This document shows positions 21,660 through 33,477 of a DNA stretch of 64,000 nucleotides, piece by piece. The stretch lies in NCBI GenBank assembly GCA_029706075.1, contig JAINUG010000148.1:1573501-1637500 (forward strand), written 5' to 3'. Source of the DNA: Aldrovandia affinis. Its lineage: Eukaryota; Chordata; Actinopteri; Notacanthiformes; Halosauridae. The notes below the pieces were generated by a model, which ran no database searches, was not told the DNA's origin, and saw only the letters and a program-made list of their open reading frames with translations. The position numbers were made by a program, and so were the translations under genes. The first letter of the stretch is position 1; every line of letters begins with the position of its first letter.

Positions 21660-21753
21660 TTTGTGAGAATGGATGGAGATGCTGCTTGATAAACAGGGAC
21701 CGGAAGATGCCCACCGACTACATCCGCAACGGCGTGCTTTACGTCACTGAAAA
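21660..21753 (+). CDS. gramd4: gramd4 exon: GRAM domain core
   Basis: The acceptor is TGCGTAG (to 21659) and the donor AA|GTAAGT. It reads (V)CENGWRCCLINRDRKMPTD then YIRNGVLYVTE(N), nearly identical to human CENGWRCCLINRDRKMPTDYIRNGVLYVTEN. This is the beta-strand core of the GRAM (PH-like) fold, a membrane-lipid or protein binding module. It is 94 nt. Confidence 0.96.
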
Positions 21754-22119
21754 GTAAGTGCACATGGGTGGGTGAGTGTGCGAGTGTGTATGTACAAGTG
21801 TGCACGGTCATCTTTATGTGTTTCCGCGTGCGTCTATTGTGTACGTGCGTTTGTGCGTGTGTGGTTGTCTGCTTCTGTGTGTGTGCGTCTGATTGTGTGA
21901 CTGTTTGTCTACCTGTGTGTGCGTGTGTGTGGCTGAAACTCAAGCACCAGTATCAAATGCTGACCCCATGAGTAATGTGTGTGTTTCTCTGCAGTTCGAT
22001 GCTGAGTGTGCATCTGCAGTGCTGTCTGTAGCCTGTTTCATGATCTATAATGAGTGTAGCTGTAGCTCTGGCCTGATTGTAACTTTCCTTCCTTATCTGA
22101 TAACCCCCCCTCCCTTCAG

Positions 22120-22210
22120 TTACCTGTGTTTCGAGAGCTCTAGCTCCAGGTCCAGCTCGTCCAAAAAGAACAAAGTCATTAAGCTTGTCGACATCACCGA
22201 CATTCAGAAG
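22120..22210 (+). CDS. gramd4: gramd4 exon: GRAM domain, YLCFESS...DITDIQK
   Basis: The acceptor is CCCTTCAG (to 22119) and the donor AAG|GTAATC. It reads (N)YLCFESSSSRSSSSKKNKV then IKLVDITDIQK. The serine-rich loop is slightly longer than the mammalian SSKSGSSKRNK. It is 91 nt and ends in phase 0. Confidence 0.95.
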
Positions 22211-22380
22211 GTAATCATCTTTTATTACCTTTTTATTAGTGATTAAAACCTTACCAAATAGAACTGATGAGACGATCCCTATCTTCCACTATGCATTCTC
22301 TTATGAAAAGGGTGTCTTTTCATTTTATCTCTCCCCCCTCCCTTCCCTTCCCTTCCCTTCCCTTCCCTTCCCTCCCCCAG

Positions 22381-22449
22381 TATAAAGTCCTATCCGTGTT
22401 ACCAGGATCCGGGATGGGAATCTCCATAGCAACGCCCTCCACGCAAAAG
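22381..22449 (+). CDS. gramd4: gramd4 exon: YKVLSVLPGSGMGI
   Basis: The exon follows a long (CCCTT)n pyrimidine tract ending CCCCCAG (to 22380) and has donor AAG|GTACTC. It reads YKVLSVLPGSGMGISIATPS then TQK, matching human YKVLSVLPGSGMGIAVSTPSTQK. It is 69 nt, phase 0 at both ends. Confidence 0.96.
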
Positions 22450-22910
22450 GTACTCAAACCTGGGAAACGTTGTTTTATGTGCTTTAAATGCTTAAGTGAG
22501 CATATGCTGTCAAATGTAATTGGTCGTCTAATAATACTTTTTTAATAACACACCATCGTTGTGTATGAAAAATACATTCTTCAGACTGTTCTTATACGTG
22601 GGCAAGTTTTTGCTCAAGCAAAGGTGCTAAATTAGTCGAGGTGCTAACTTCAAATAATAATGTGTAGTTAGAATGAAAGGTGCGACACACTGATATGTTG
22701 AAAATGTATGTCTCTTTATTTTATTTAGCAATATTTCATTATTAAAAACATGTCTTACACTAAAGAACAGTCACTCTTCAGACCGCTGAACTAGCACAAA
22801 CACCACCCACTCTGTGTTGCTTGGAGAAAGCTGTCAGATTTGACTGGACTTTTTCATGTCTCTTGCTGTGAGATGAACATGTGTTATGTTTGACAGACTC
22901 TTTCTCTCTA

Positions 22911-23145
22911 CATTTACATTTACATTTACATTTTAGGCATTTAGCAAACGCTCTTATCCAGAGCGACTTACACAGTTTACATATCTTTACATACAGTCCA
23001 TTTATACAGCTGGATATTTTACTGAAGCAATTCAGGTTAAGTACCTTGCTCAAGGGTACAACAGCAGTGTCCCACCTGGGAATTTAACCTGCAACCTCTG
23101 AGTTACAAGTCCAGCTCCCTAACCATTGCACTACACTGCCAGCCC
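22911..23145 (-). mobile_element. full-length tRNA-derived SINE with L2-type tail
   Basis: Read on the - strand it has a tRNA-like head ('ggctggcagtgtagtgcaatggttagggagc'), a body with the landmark 'cttgagcaaggtacttaacctgaattgcttcag', and a tail GAGCGTTTGCTAAATGCCTA ending in short TAAATG repeats. It is the same family as the copy at 7932-8153. It lies in the last gramd4 intron. Confidence 0.85.
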
Positions 23146-23297
23146 TATATGGCTATATCTCTCTATCTCTCTCTTTCCTTTTGTATCTCACCCTCTACCT
23201 TGCTTCTCTCGCTCTCCCACCTCTCTCACTCCCTCCCTCTCTCTCCCAATCTCTCATGCCTTCTCTCTCTCTCTCTCTCTCTCTCTCCCCCATGTAG

Positions 23298-23396
23298 CCT
23301 CTGGTGTTTGGAGCCATGATCCACAGGGATGAGGCGTTTGAAGCCATCTTCACGCAGTACATGAAAATTATGACCACCACCAACCCAGAGACTTAG
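23298..23396 (+). CDS. gramd4: gramd4 last coding exon and stop
   Basis: The acceptor is CATGTAG (to 23297), preceded by a (CT)n tract. It reads PLVFGAMIHRDEAFEAIFTQ then YMKIMTTTNPET, stop TAG at 23394-23396, matching human PLVFGAMVHRDEAFETILSQYIKI. The C-terminal tail after YMKIM is variable in the family. It is 99 nt including the stop. Confidence 0.95.
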   Translation, partial: PLVFGAMIHRDEAFEAIFTQYMKIMTTTNPET

Positions 23397-23588
23397 CAGC
23401 AGGGTGGCCAGTAGGGGGAGCTCTCCTCTGCCCCCCATCATTCCTCGCACCCTCTCTGTCCTGGTGAAGGGGGAGATGGATAACTGAGCTCTCGTCTCGT
23501 CTTGTCTCCTCCCAATGTGCGCGTGGGGGTGGAGGGGGTCTACATTCCGCTCTCCCCCACTGTAGTTGGAGGGGGGATGTTTAGGACA

Positions 23589-23590
<2 letters not shown>

Positions 23591-23632
<42 letters not shown>
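23591..23632. repeat. (GT)n microsatellite in 3' UTR
   Basis: Twenty-one uninterrupted GT units lie about 195 bases after the stop codon, transcribed as UG repeats. Confidence 0.9.
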
Positions 23633-23633
<1 letters not shown>

Positions 23634-25039
23634 ACACGACTCCATCCCCTCATATTCTGAGGTTGGTTGCTGGGGTGCACTCCTATGTTCTTTAGCTGTG
23701 TGTATGTTGTGTGTTTGTGTGAGTGTATGTGTGTATGTGTGTGGGGGGTGGGTTATTCATTTCAACACTGACATTTCATCGTGTGTGTGTGTGGGGGGCT
23801 GGGTCTCCTTGCCCGCCTGATAGTACTACCTGTCACTTCACAGACAGGTGCATCCTACTGTATGGACTAGAATTTATACAGGCTTGAATGAAGGAATTCT
23901 CCTTTTTTGTTAGTTTGATTCAGTTATTGATTAGTCATTATCACTGAAGGCCTTGCATTGGGTGGGGGTGGGCGGCGGGTTACACTATGGTGCTTTGGAA
24001 GCATCTGAGAACCGTCTCTGCTGACAGCAGCAAAACAAACCGAAGCCTTTTATTTTTTTTCCCACTTATTTTTGGTCGTTTACATCATCGCTGTGCGTAT
24101 TGAACCGCACACTATTTTCAGAAACTACACTTGAGGTGTCTTTTGTAGGCAAATATTAATGGCAGCATCTGAACATTTATTCTGTGTTCCCGATACCATT
24201 TCAACATATTAGACTGAAAAATATTTTAACAACGGCCTTTTGGTTTTGAAATAATGTGAAGATGCTTCTCTCGATCCTGGATCAGTTGAATGTTATGGGG
24301 GACAAAAAACTGAAATGAAGGTCATTAATGCAGAGACAAAAACCTGTTTGACCAGAGCACAAATGGAACATTGTACCAGTATATGATATATAGCTGTAGA
24401 ACCACAGAATCAAAAATGAGTGTTATCAGTATTTCAAAAAGCTTTTCACTTGCTAGCACTAACTCGTTCTATAGTATTAACACAGTAGCCAGTGGCAAAT
24501 TCCGTTCCGCCCACTTAAAGAGGGATGACTCGGCAGGACAGAACTTTTTTGTCTGGGGTGAGAACATGGCGGAAGACTGTGGGTGGCCTTTAACTGGTTG
24601 CTAGGTAACCACGCGTTTGAAACTCATCCGAGATATAGAAGCTCCTTTGCACTGATCACGTGATCAGCACTACAGTGGGCAGCGTCTAAAGTTTATCAAA
24701 TGAAGAAGAAAAGGAAAATTGTTGATTGGAACACCCAGCTGCCCTGTGGTGAGATTTGGAGGTTACACTTGGAGGTTTTGGCATGTCTTGAAATTTGCTG
24801 CTGGGTCAATTTTGATTAGGTCCAAGCTTTATGCTGTTGTTAGGCCGCTAAGTCCAATAACAATATAGTAAAACTATTGTCTATTGTGTACAATGCCACC
24901 TGTGGTAAACCACTTTTTTATCCTCCTTTTTTACTGTCTTCAACTCCATTCAGTGACTCCTTTCAACGTCTCTCTTAACTGCAGGTAAAAATGTGGGAAT
25001 GACTTCAACCACCCTTTTATTGTAGTCATCACCATTCTG

Positions 25040-25045
25040 AATAAA
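25040..25045 (+). terminator. proximal poly(A) signal AATAAA
   Basis: AATAAA in the gramd4 3' UTR is followed within 40 bases by a T-rich stretch (GGTCTTTTTTTCTTTC), a fair downstream element. Confidence 0.45.
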
Positions 25046-26796
25046 AGCTGGTCTTTTTTTCTTTCAGGAAGGTTCAATATTTAAAGATTCAATGCCAAAC
25101 CATGTCTTTACTCACTGCGTTTGTCCGTTCAGTTATTGGACAGGCCATGTTTTTAAAACGTCTCCCGTGTTACCATGGGCACCGGGCAGATTCGGTGTCT
25201 GTGGGTGATGAGATGCGATTGGCTGCTGTGGTGTCACATGGGGAAGTCAGTCTCACTGTGTCAGGTTGAGGTTTTTGCTCTGTGGTTTGAATGTACTGAA
25301 GACTGATGTACGGACTGGAGTCCTGTCACACAGGAAGTCAGTACCCAAACAGGAAGAGCCCGGCTGCCGCGGCATAATGCTGCTGGCTTCACCAGGCCAA
25401 CACCAAGGTGTGTGTAAAACTGGCCCTTAAAAAAACATGTGAATCCCTTCACACTGCAAATCAGCCACTCCGGGCACTCTCCCATCAATTCACAGCAACA
25501 TTTTTTTTTTCTTTCTTACGAAATCTTTTTGGATGTGTGGAAGTGTACATCCAGCAGAGATATACTGTGGAAATAGTACAACAGCGCTCAACAAGAAACC
25601 TTTTACCTGAAGCCTTTTTAGTTGTTACCACTAACTCTGAAACTGTCAGGGTTCTTAGAGCGTCGAGTAGAAGACCATACTAAAGAAGCACAGAATGTAT
25701 TGTGTAAGCTATAGTTTTGCCAAACATTTTGGTCCTCATTTTGCAGCCGGTCATGTTTTTTCTTGGCTGTGATGTTTACAGAAGTTTGGGTTAAACTCCA
25801 CTGATATAGGAGGCCAGTTGGACCCCCTGGACTGGGGGATGGGGGATATGAAGACTGGACCGTTGTCTTTTTTTTATTTTTTTTTTTTCTTTCTCGAATA
25901 ACGTCGATGTGACGTAAGGTCTGAGTGGTCATGTGGCAATCTCTGCACACCTCTTTCTGTCAGCGAACAGCAGCACGAAATCACTAACGTGGTCTCATTT
26001 CAGTAGGCCACTGTGCAGGCTGTATATTCATTTAGCTTTTCTCTTTCATTTCATTGTGCTTAAAGTGCACCTTGGGCTGTTCTTGACAGCAAAGTCGGTC
26101 TCTTACCTGGCTTACGATTGGCTAATGTGACGATCTCTGCTAAAAAGTCATCCATAAATCATCCCCGGGTTAGTCTTTGGTTGGATGTGCCAAGCATTTA
26201 GTCGGCTTGGCATGCCCGGCCAAATACCAACAGCAGGTGTAAATGGACCTTTGTCCAGAGGAATTCTAATGGCCTCTAAAAACCTGTGGGACAGCAGCGC
26301 TGCACCTGTCACTCGGGCTCGTATTCACGTTCAGGCACAGCCCAAGGTGTGCTCTGCACTGTACTGCTCTCCGTCCTGCATCTCTGATATGTAAACTGGA
26401 AGACGGGGGAACCCTACTGACATCCGGACTGTGGCACTGGAACAATGGTGTTGTCTTCACCAATGAGAATAGCCCTGAGCCATTTCCCAGAATTCTCCAG
26501 TCCAATCCGAGTCCAAATATAACATAAGATGGTGTTATTCAGGCTTGTCTAGCACACACAGGGCTGTCGCTGAAAGAGGAAAGATTGCTGTGGCCATTGA
26601 AAGACGCTGACTGAGTACGGCTGTACATTCGTGTGGTTATTGGTGTTAACAAAAGTATTAATTCTGACTGTGTGTAAATGTTTGCTAACTATTTTCATAA
26701 TATTCCCCATTAGCGTGTCACCACAGATCTTTGGTCATCTGGAAGCGGTGTGAATACCCTATTTGTAATGTGTATTGCTGGTGTCCTATGGCAGAC

Positions 26797-26802
26797 AATA
26801 AA
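26797..26802 (+). terminator. distal poly(A) signal AATAAA
   Basis: CAATAAAAAAAGG lies before A/T-rich sequence. It is the last good signal before clearly non-transcribed-looking sequence. Confidence 0.5.
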
Positions 26803-27884
26803 AAAAGGAATTTATATATAAATTAATGTAAAAAGAAAAAGAGAAATCCCTGTAAAGTTTTTAAGAGAATGATGTCTATTGTAAAAAAAAATGAAAAAAT
26901 GAAAAAAAGAAAAGAAAAAACGTGATGTAAATTTTTTTAATTTAAGTAAATGAATTTAAAGTAATTGTGGTTGTTTGTTTTCTGCAGCACATGGCCTCAT
27001 TCAGACATTTTTCACTGTATTTGATGGGACATTTGAAGAAGAAAAACTCTGCAAACCTCAAGGACAGTTATACAATTGTGATTATACTAATTCGGCTGAA
27101 TTTAACAAATGGACTAGACTACTCTGGGGATTCACTACAAGGAAGAGATGAAAGGGAAAACCCCCAATCCTATAGGTCTGATTGAAACATTACGGTCAGA
27201 CCTGGCCACTGAGGCTGGGGGCGTTTGTGATGGCACTGCCGGAAACGCTGGAAGGATGTTCCACTTCAGTCTGGTGTCGTGATGGCAGGTGCCAGATGAG
27301 GGCAAGGCTGTGAACCTACTCGCAGGCGACATTTCTGTGCCGCCTTCTCTTCTGTTTGTGTTTGGTCTCAGAAGATCACTCCAGAGGCTACAAGGTGAAA
27401 TGTCTCACAAGTTGTTTATCAATTTAATTAATTAACTTACCAGAGATCTGTCTTTTGGGGGTTGCTCTGTAAAACTTGATCGAAGCCTTGAAGTCCAATT
27501 CTATGCGAACAATGCTCTGGCTAGTCATAGAAAACATTTCCCTTATTTGAAGAGAGGAAAGCAATGGCCAAAAACAGATATTTATCAGCTATTTGTGACT
27601 AATTGTGCAGGTCACACTGGTTCACACACCTATAATAAATAATATTATTATAAACCTATAACCTATAATAAATCGATGGCTCGATACAGAAGCAACCGCT
27701 TGAGCTTGTAGTTGCCATGGAAACCTTTGTAGTCCTCATCTTAAGCGAATCTCTGATAGGAAACTCCTTCCACTGAAGCACTGGCAGTGTTAAAAAATTG
27801 TGGTAATTCTATACATGACCACATGGTGTCACTGGAGGATAGCACTTCAGAGTGGCTGCAGATTAGTTTTTCTCTCTTGGTTGC

Positions 27885-28115
27885 TTCTACCTGCACCCCA
27901 CGCAAGGAGTGCTACAGCTGAACCGCGTTCATTCCTCCGATGCAATCAGCCACAAGCCAGTGACTACTTTACACACTACAGACCGCACAATATTACAGGA
28001 CAGCTAGTACCAATTAGTGCAGATCTGTACCTCTCACTAATGACAATCGGTAACTTGTGGGTGCTTGGCAAATTGCTGTGAAGATCTAATGCAGCAGTAA
28101 GCCAAAGTGCCCTGG
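27885..28115. repeat. unclassified dispersed repeat, copy 1
   Basis: Shared blocks with 33478-33650: 'gtgctacagctgaaccgcg' against 'cattgcagctgaaccacgcg'; 'attcctccgatgc' against 'actcctctgatac'; 'ggacagctagtaccaattag' against 'aggagagctagcattgattgg'. Copy 1 continues with 'gtgccctggctaacttaaac'. The family is not recognised. Confidence 0.45.
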
Positions 28116-28780
28116 CTAACTTAAACCCACGTCACCGCCGGTGGGAAGGCAGTCTTTGTCCTGCCGCTCCTGGTCATGGTCACCGAATGTCATAGCCGAG
28201 GTGGGAACACGCTTCAGGGCCCAGCCTGTGCTCCTGGCGAGCGCCTTCACTGACCGAGCAACTCCAGAGCATGAAATTGCATGTCTGCGATCGCCTCCAG
28301 CAGCACATGTGAGCCCCCGCTTCAAAGTGATGGCCTCAGCTTGCTGAATGATTGAGTGCGAAACACCGCAAGGGCCCACGGAGCCCCGGAGGCACTCCCA
28401 GGCCGGTATACTGATGACATCACAGGTCATTTACACCCCAGCTCTGTTAATAGAAGTGTGATAATTCACAATCTAATATGAACCGTGCGCACTCCCTGTG
28501 TCTAACCCCTGGAGACAGGACTGTACGTGAACGGTGAATGCTAATATTCAGAGGACATGCTGCCAATGAGCTTACCGGCAGAGCATTCTGGTTGTTAGGC
28601 CACTATTGCCTTCTGTCTATCCTTGTTATGTGTAGGTGTTGGGAAGGTTTGGTTCCCTCACTGGGGGATTCGATTATTCGATCTTCTGAACAGCCGGATG
28701 TGTGTCCAGATTCAATATAATGCACCTGTCTCTATTGAGTGTTACATTTGAGTCCCAGTGACTCAAATGATTCTTGCCTG
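28116..28780. other. intergenic, nothing recognised
   Basis: It is moderately GC-rich at 28130-28430 (CpGs in CCGGTATACTG, GCGATCGCC). The short ORFs on both strands show no known domain. Confidence 0.4.
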
Positions 28781-28784
28781 GCGT

Positions 28785-28930
28785 ACGGTTTTCCTCTAGG
28801 ATTAGCCTGTCCTTTCCCTCAATCCTGACAGGCAGTCCCTACCGATGAAAACCACTCCCATAGCATGACACTGCCACCACCATGCTTGACAGTTTGGACA
28901 GTGGGGTGATATGTTGGTGTTGCACCGGAG
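28785..28930 (-). mobile_element. Tc1/mariner transposase fragment
   Basis: On the - strand the stretch CTGTCAAGCATGGTGGTGGC + AGTGTCATGC encodes VKHGGGSVM, a highly conserved Tc1-transposase phrase that precedes LWGCF and the second catalytic Asp region. The following bases ('tatgggagtggttttcatcggtag') fit the same protein with decay. Only about 50 codons remain and the element is clearly dead. Confidence 0.7.
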
Positions 28931-30499
28931 GTAACACTTTGGATTTGTGTCTCTTTTGTCTACAAAACCTTGTACCACTTGTCAGTTTAGATTTAAGATC
29001 ATGGCATAATACATTTCGGCTTCATCCATATCGGCTTTCTTTTGGTTTTAGATTACATGTTTTGTGTCACAATCACAAAACAATCAAGATGCCAATATGA
29101 AACTTTCAATTCAGGACAAGCTGTCAGATTGTGAATAGCATGAGACAGGTTTGTGTCGGCTTCATCACAAGCAACTATTGCTTTTGAAAGCATTCAAAGA
29201 CTAAGATTCTAGTTAGCCCAATTTCCTCATTAGTAAAAGTGATCATATTTAAATTAGTTTTATTTTATGTAACGTTGTCATTTATCATGACATAGCGACC
29301 CTAAAAATGTATTCCCTATATGAGTATTAATCTATATGAATTTAATTTGCTTTTTCAAAGACTAAGCCTAGACTGTGTACAGCATATGGGATGCTGTAGA
29401 ATCTGATCTCTGCTTTTGTGAAATTTCCTGCCTGCAGCAGCTGTCTGGCACCATGTTTCAAAGCACACACACATTTATATTTAGCGTGCATGATGAGCTA
29501 TTGTTGTACTGTGTAGTTGAAGACAGAGACAAGCTTTTTAAACTCATATATTCTTACTAATTGAGGGACAACACCAAGGAGTCTGTATGGCAAGATTTTG
29601 ACACTCCCCAGAATGCTCACCTAATTTCAGACTAAAAGATCTAATATATGTTTTTTTTTTTTTTTTTAAGTGGGCAAGTTGAGTTTGCGGGGGTATCCAT
29701 GGCAGATGAAACACTGGAAACATTAAAAAAGTGCTCTCTAAGTAGGTCCGCACTCTCATACTCACAGCAAATCAACAGTAAGCATGCTTGTTTGCTGAGG
29801 CCTCAATTCTTTCCGCCAAACTGCACTAATCAGGGGTTTAACCGAATCTAACCTAACCCAGGGAGGCATAATGAGTCAGGTGTTTTTAACATCGGCTCCT
29901 CCGGGTGTTATGCCGGTCTAGAGGAACCCACAGCTGATGTCCACTCTGCACGGCTGTGGGAATTCAGCCATTAAACCTTTGCACCTAACAGCGAGCGCTA
30001 ACATTTCCGGATGACGGAAGACGCTAAAAGATAAGGCCTGACATTTTGGCTACGCAGAATGGCCGGTACAGTGTGGTTTTGGCGTCCGTCCATGTTTGTT
30101 TCACTGCCAGTTCGGTCTGTTCTTATGCTTTCCCTGATAATGTCACAAGCATCTCCACTGTCCTGCAGCTTTTTTGCCACCCAGCCAAGGTCATGTGTAC
30201 GTGTGCTTTCGACCGTTGCCCAAGACTACTGGACCTGTCTTTATGCCCCACAATCCCCACACTGCCTGCTGAGCAAGCTTATGTGACATAGCACGCTTCG
30301 TAAGTGACAAAATACTGTGACATGGGGAATGTGAGAGAGACAGGCGGTGGTACTGTATGCATATACAGCATTTATGAATAATAACAGCTGAAGAGACAAA
30401 GTTGGAAGGCAGACAACAGAGCAGAGTTTTTTTTTTGCATCCGATATTGTTTAGCATGATTCAAATCTGAAGAATGCATTGTATGACATGAATATAACC

Positions 30500-31250
30500 T
30501 CCTTTAATTTAAACTCAATACTTTTTTATATATATACCCCAGCATCATGTTTGCCTTTTTTTCTGCTTCAGCACAATGTCTAAATCCAGATGAACTGTTT
30601 TTCATCTGGATGTGCCATTTGAAATTGCAGTTATATATCTAATTTAGCCCCTCCCATAAAATGATCATTTCTTCAAGGTGTATTCTGGCATTTTTTAAAT
30701 AATTGATTTTAGACTTACCCACTATGTTGTCGATCGGTCCAGATAGTCACACATTTTTGTTTGGAACTATCCTGTCAGCTGCAGCATGGTCTGTACTTTC
30801 CTAGTCTACATACAAGCCTACAGGCGAATGTATCAGTGAAAAGGCTTTTTAGAGTACTCTGAAACGTTCTGTAATTGCTCCCATTCATTTTGGCTATGGT
30901 GGATAATCCTAAAGGGCAAAAACTGGCTGTATCTCATAAAATAATGGGAAGAGAAAAATGTCTGGACCAATCAACAACATCATGGGTAATTTGAAAATCC
31001 ATTATGCAAAAAATGTCAGAATACTCCTTTAAATTTTAATAGCCCTCATGTAGAACATTTGGTGATTACATTTCATTTGCCAGGTGTCTGCCCAATTCTG
31101 GATTCAATTGAAGTCTTATTGAATTATTTGAGTAGGTTCCAAACTGTTTGCTATGCCCCTGAGTTTTGAGTAGTCTAATCTGCCATTGTAATTATTTTGC
31201 CATCAGTATGTCTGTAAAGGTAATTTATGAAAAATAATTATCAACAAAAT
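30500..31250 (+). repeat. ancient dispersed vertebrate repeat, middle/3' portion (split by a MITE)
   Basis: 'aactcaatactttttta', 'ccagcatcatgtttgcctt' and 'ctgcttcagcacaatgtct' precede the MITE at 30676-31028. After it come 'catttgccaggtgtctgcc', 'caattctggattcaattga' and 'agtcttattgaatt'. The order is that of the same repeat as at 21130 and 51845, as far as I can recall the consensus. Confidence 0.45.
30676..31028. mobile_element. MITE with about 80-bp inverted repeats, TTAA-type target
   Basis: The left end AGGTGTATTCTGGCATTTTT and the complement of the right end AGGAGTATTCTGACATTTTT continue as inverted copies (GTTGTCGATCGGTCCAGA against GTTGTTGATTGGTCCAGA). Flanks are TTCA (30672-30675) and TTAA (31029-31032), suggesting a piggyBac-like TTAA target with one change. 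It is non-coding, 353 bp. Confidence 0.7.
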
Positions 31251-31963
31251 CAATGTAAAAGCCAAATAATGCATGTCTACAGAGCATATATTCTCTATAC
31301 TTTCATCAATGCAAACTTCCTACAATTAATTGATTTTAATATGAAGCTATGTTACAGCAAACAATTTGGACAATATTCTTGACACGCACTAAACAACCTC
31401 TATTCCACAGTTATGCTTCTCACGTTTCCTACATTTATTTTCATATACCGTGAACCTATGTTTTTCATTGTGCCATTAACACAACAAGTGCAGATTGTCA
31501 GTGTGGATTCAGTGAATTTTTTAAAGAATCTTGATCCCCATTTCTTCTTATATTACCTATGTATAGGTATTTTATCCATATTTAATTGTATAATTTACAG
31601 TTTAATCACAAACTACTAGATAAATCATCTGCAAATATCATTTTACAATACAAGAAATGATTCTCCTCAGATGGGAATGAAAGTAAATTTACTTTGTCTG
31701 ATTAGTTTTGGCAACTGCTTCTGACAGCTGGATGAAAGAGTGCACTATTCTGGTGGTTTTACTGAAATTCAAGAGCAGAATGAATGGATTTGGAGCAAAG
31801 AAGAATGGAATTAAACTATTATAATGTTTTTTGTTCAAATCTAGTCTCACCAAACAGTTCATGTCACATATTTTAGCTTTGAAAGGTGTCGTCTTACAAC
31901 AGAATACATAGATATTGGTATATAAAGGTAATAAAGGAAACAATTGAGTAAATAAAGGATTCT

Positions 31964-32400
31964 GGCAGCTCTGTTGTGGTGTGGGGTGCATTTTCCTGGC
32001 ATGGTTTAGGTCCACTCAACCCCGAAGGAGGGCAAGATAAATGCCAATAAATACAAAGCCATTCCTATGGTGACGCATTTCTATCCTGATGGGAGTGGTC
32101 TCTTCCAGGATGACAACGCCCCCATCCACAGGGCACGAGTGGTCACTGAATGGTTTGATAAGCATGAAATATAGTCAACCATATGCCATGGCCTTCTCAG
32201 TCACTAGTCCTGAACCCAGTTGAACAGGAGATTCTGAAGTGATGTCTGAGACAACGTTTTCCACCACCATCAACAAAACACAAAATGATTGAATTTCTCA
32301 TGGAGGAATGGTGATGCCCCTCAAATAGAGACATTAGACATGTCCAACAAAAGTGGACAATGGGTATGACCTGCTGTGCTGAAATTAGCGTGGTTTCTAG
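31964..32400 (+). mobile_element. Tc1/mariner transposase relic
   Basis: Decayed reading: SVVVWGAFSW, GSGLFQDDNAPIHRARVVTE, WFDKHE, then MPWPSQS and LNPVE. These are the transposase hallmarks around the second and third catalytic acidic residues (D-N-A-P-hydrophobic-H and P-W-P-S-Q-S-x-D-L-N-P-x-E, with the Asp of DLNP lost). The reading needs frame changes and contains stops, so it is inactive. No terminal repeats of its own were found. Confidence 0.85.
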
Positions 32401-32403
32401 ATA

Positions 32404-32943
32404 CAGGTAGTGTCTGAAAAGGTGGAAACACCAAAATAAAACAATTATAGTAGCACCCTCGGCGCGCCATTGATGAAACTGCCTGCTCACACCCTTGCTT
32501 GAAATTTGCAGTGAATTGATTAAGGCTTTCTTGCCGGTTTATCCTTGCACCACAAACGAATGCATGGACATCACAATCCTCGAGTATGCACTTCCAACCA
32601 CAGTTGCCCTTTGTTGATGATGCCTTTCCCTCAAAGTGTCATGCCGACATCACCTTAGACGCTGTGTCTCGTGAAACATCAGCAAGTTGAATTATCTTCA
32701 TCACTGAAACTCCTGCCAAATCACCGATCTTTCAAAGACATTGGGGTCTCGTCTTCCAGCCAAGCTACCCATAATTATAGGCAACCAGACATGCCCAGCA
32801 ATTTTTGTACCTGACCCTAACCGTGATGGGATGTTAATTGCTTAATGAACTCAGGAACCACACCTGTGTAGAAGCACTTGCTTTCAATAATACTTTGTGT
32901 CCCTCATTTACCCAAGTGTTTCCAGCTTTGGCATCACTACCTG
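32404..32943. mobile_element. Tc1/mariner-type non-autonomous element, 540 bp
   Basis: The termini CAGGTAGTGTCTGAAAAGG + TGGAAACAC and GTGTTTCCAGCTTTGGCATC + ACTACCTG are imperfect inverted repeats of about 30 bp, each flanked by TA (32402-32403 and 32944-32945). The inside has no transposase reading I recognise. It directly abuts the transposase relic on its left. Confidence 0.8.
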
Positions 32944-33477
32944 TATATATGCACTGTAACCTGTGGATAGTTTCAAGGTCACTAGCTTGTGCCATTTAAC
33001 AAGTACACAATTACATTGTTGAATGTATGAATCGATCACCGATCTCTTTCCTTTACCCGTCTTGTACAGATGAGACCTCTCCAGCGTTGCACAGCAGAAA
33101 ATGGCTGCCACTGCATCACACCCAATTAGTCTTAGCAGAGGAGATCTGCGGTAGCCTTCAGCACATACAGCTCAGAAATTAAATGAACTCGCTGGCTAAT
33201 GTGATCCAAAGGACAAGATTTAATTGGACACAATTTTAATTTGCAGTTGTAGGCTAAAGTTGCTGATAACGTGAGGGATAGCAGCGGGTAGCTTGTCAGC
33301 CAGTGAGCTATACAACTGGGGAGCCCTGCACTTGCCACACGCTGACTCCACTCCAATAAAAACATAACAAACAATCTGTAAAGATTTGATATATGTACTA
33401 TTGTTATTTTGTACCTCCCCCTCCCTCCTCCTCCACTTAGAATCTGCAATTGCACCATGCACTCACATGAACGTTAT

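Larger units (their letters stand above)
1..26815 (+). other. gramd4: gramd4 gene region (GRAM domain containing 4), 5' end incomplete
   Basis: Sixteen well-supported exons plus a candidate microexon give a protein that follows vertebrate GRAMD4 almost residue by residue. Landmarks include EELRKLREETN, RFQPEENTVETEEPLSA, WRIQWSIVPEVSE, EKFQLVLDVAQKAQ and KVLSVLPGSGMGI. In mammals GRAMD4 is also known as death-inducing protein: an E2F1-responsive, membrane-associated protein reported at mitochondria and ER that promotes apoptosis. Order of parts: coiled coil (exons 7368-9183), conserved block RFQPEENTVE, hydrophobic segment (exons 13545-14012), amphipathic LVLDVAQKAQNLFGKMADVLEKI, two hydrophobic stretches (exons 15422-16400), polar linker, GRAM domain (20865-23393). 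Translated exons from 7368 give 490 residues; human GRAMD4 is about 578, so roughly 90 N-terminal residues are missing and probably lie upstream. Whether this is gramd4a or gramd4b cannot be decided here. Confidence 0.93.
23397..26815 (+). other. gramd4: gramd4 3' UTR (proposed)
   Basis: It follows the stop codon, has no further coding similarity, and contains a (GT)n run at 23591-23632 and a poly-T at 25868-25888. Poly(A) signals at 25040 and 26797 would give UTRs of about 1.65 and 3.4 kb. The end is inferred from AATAAA followed by an A-rich stretch. Confidence 0.6.
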
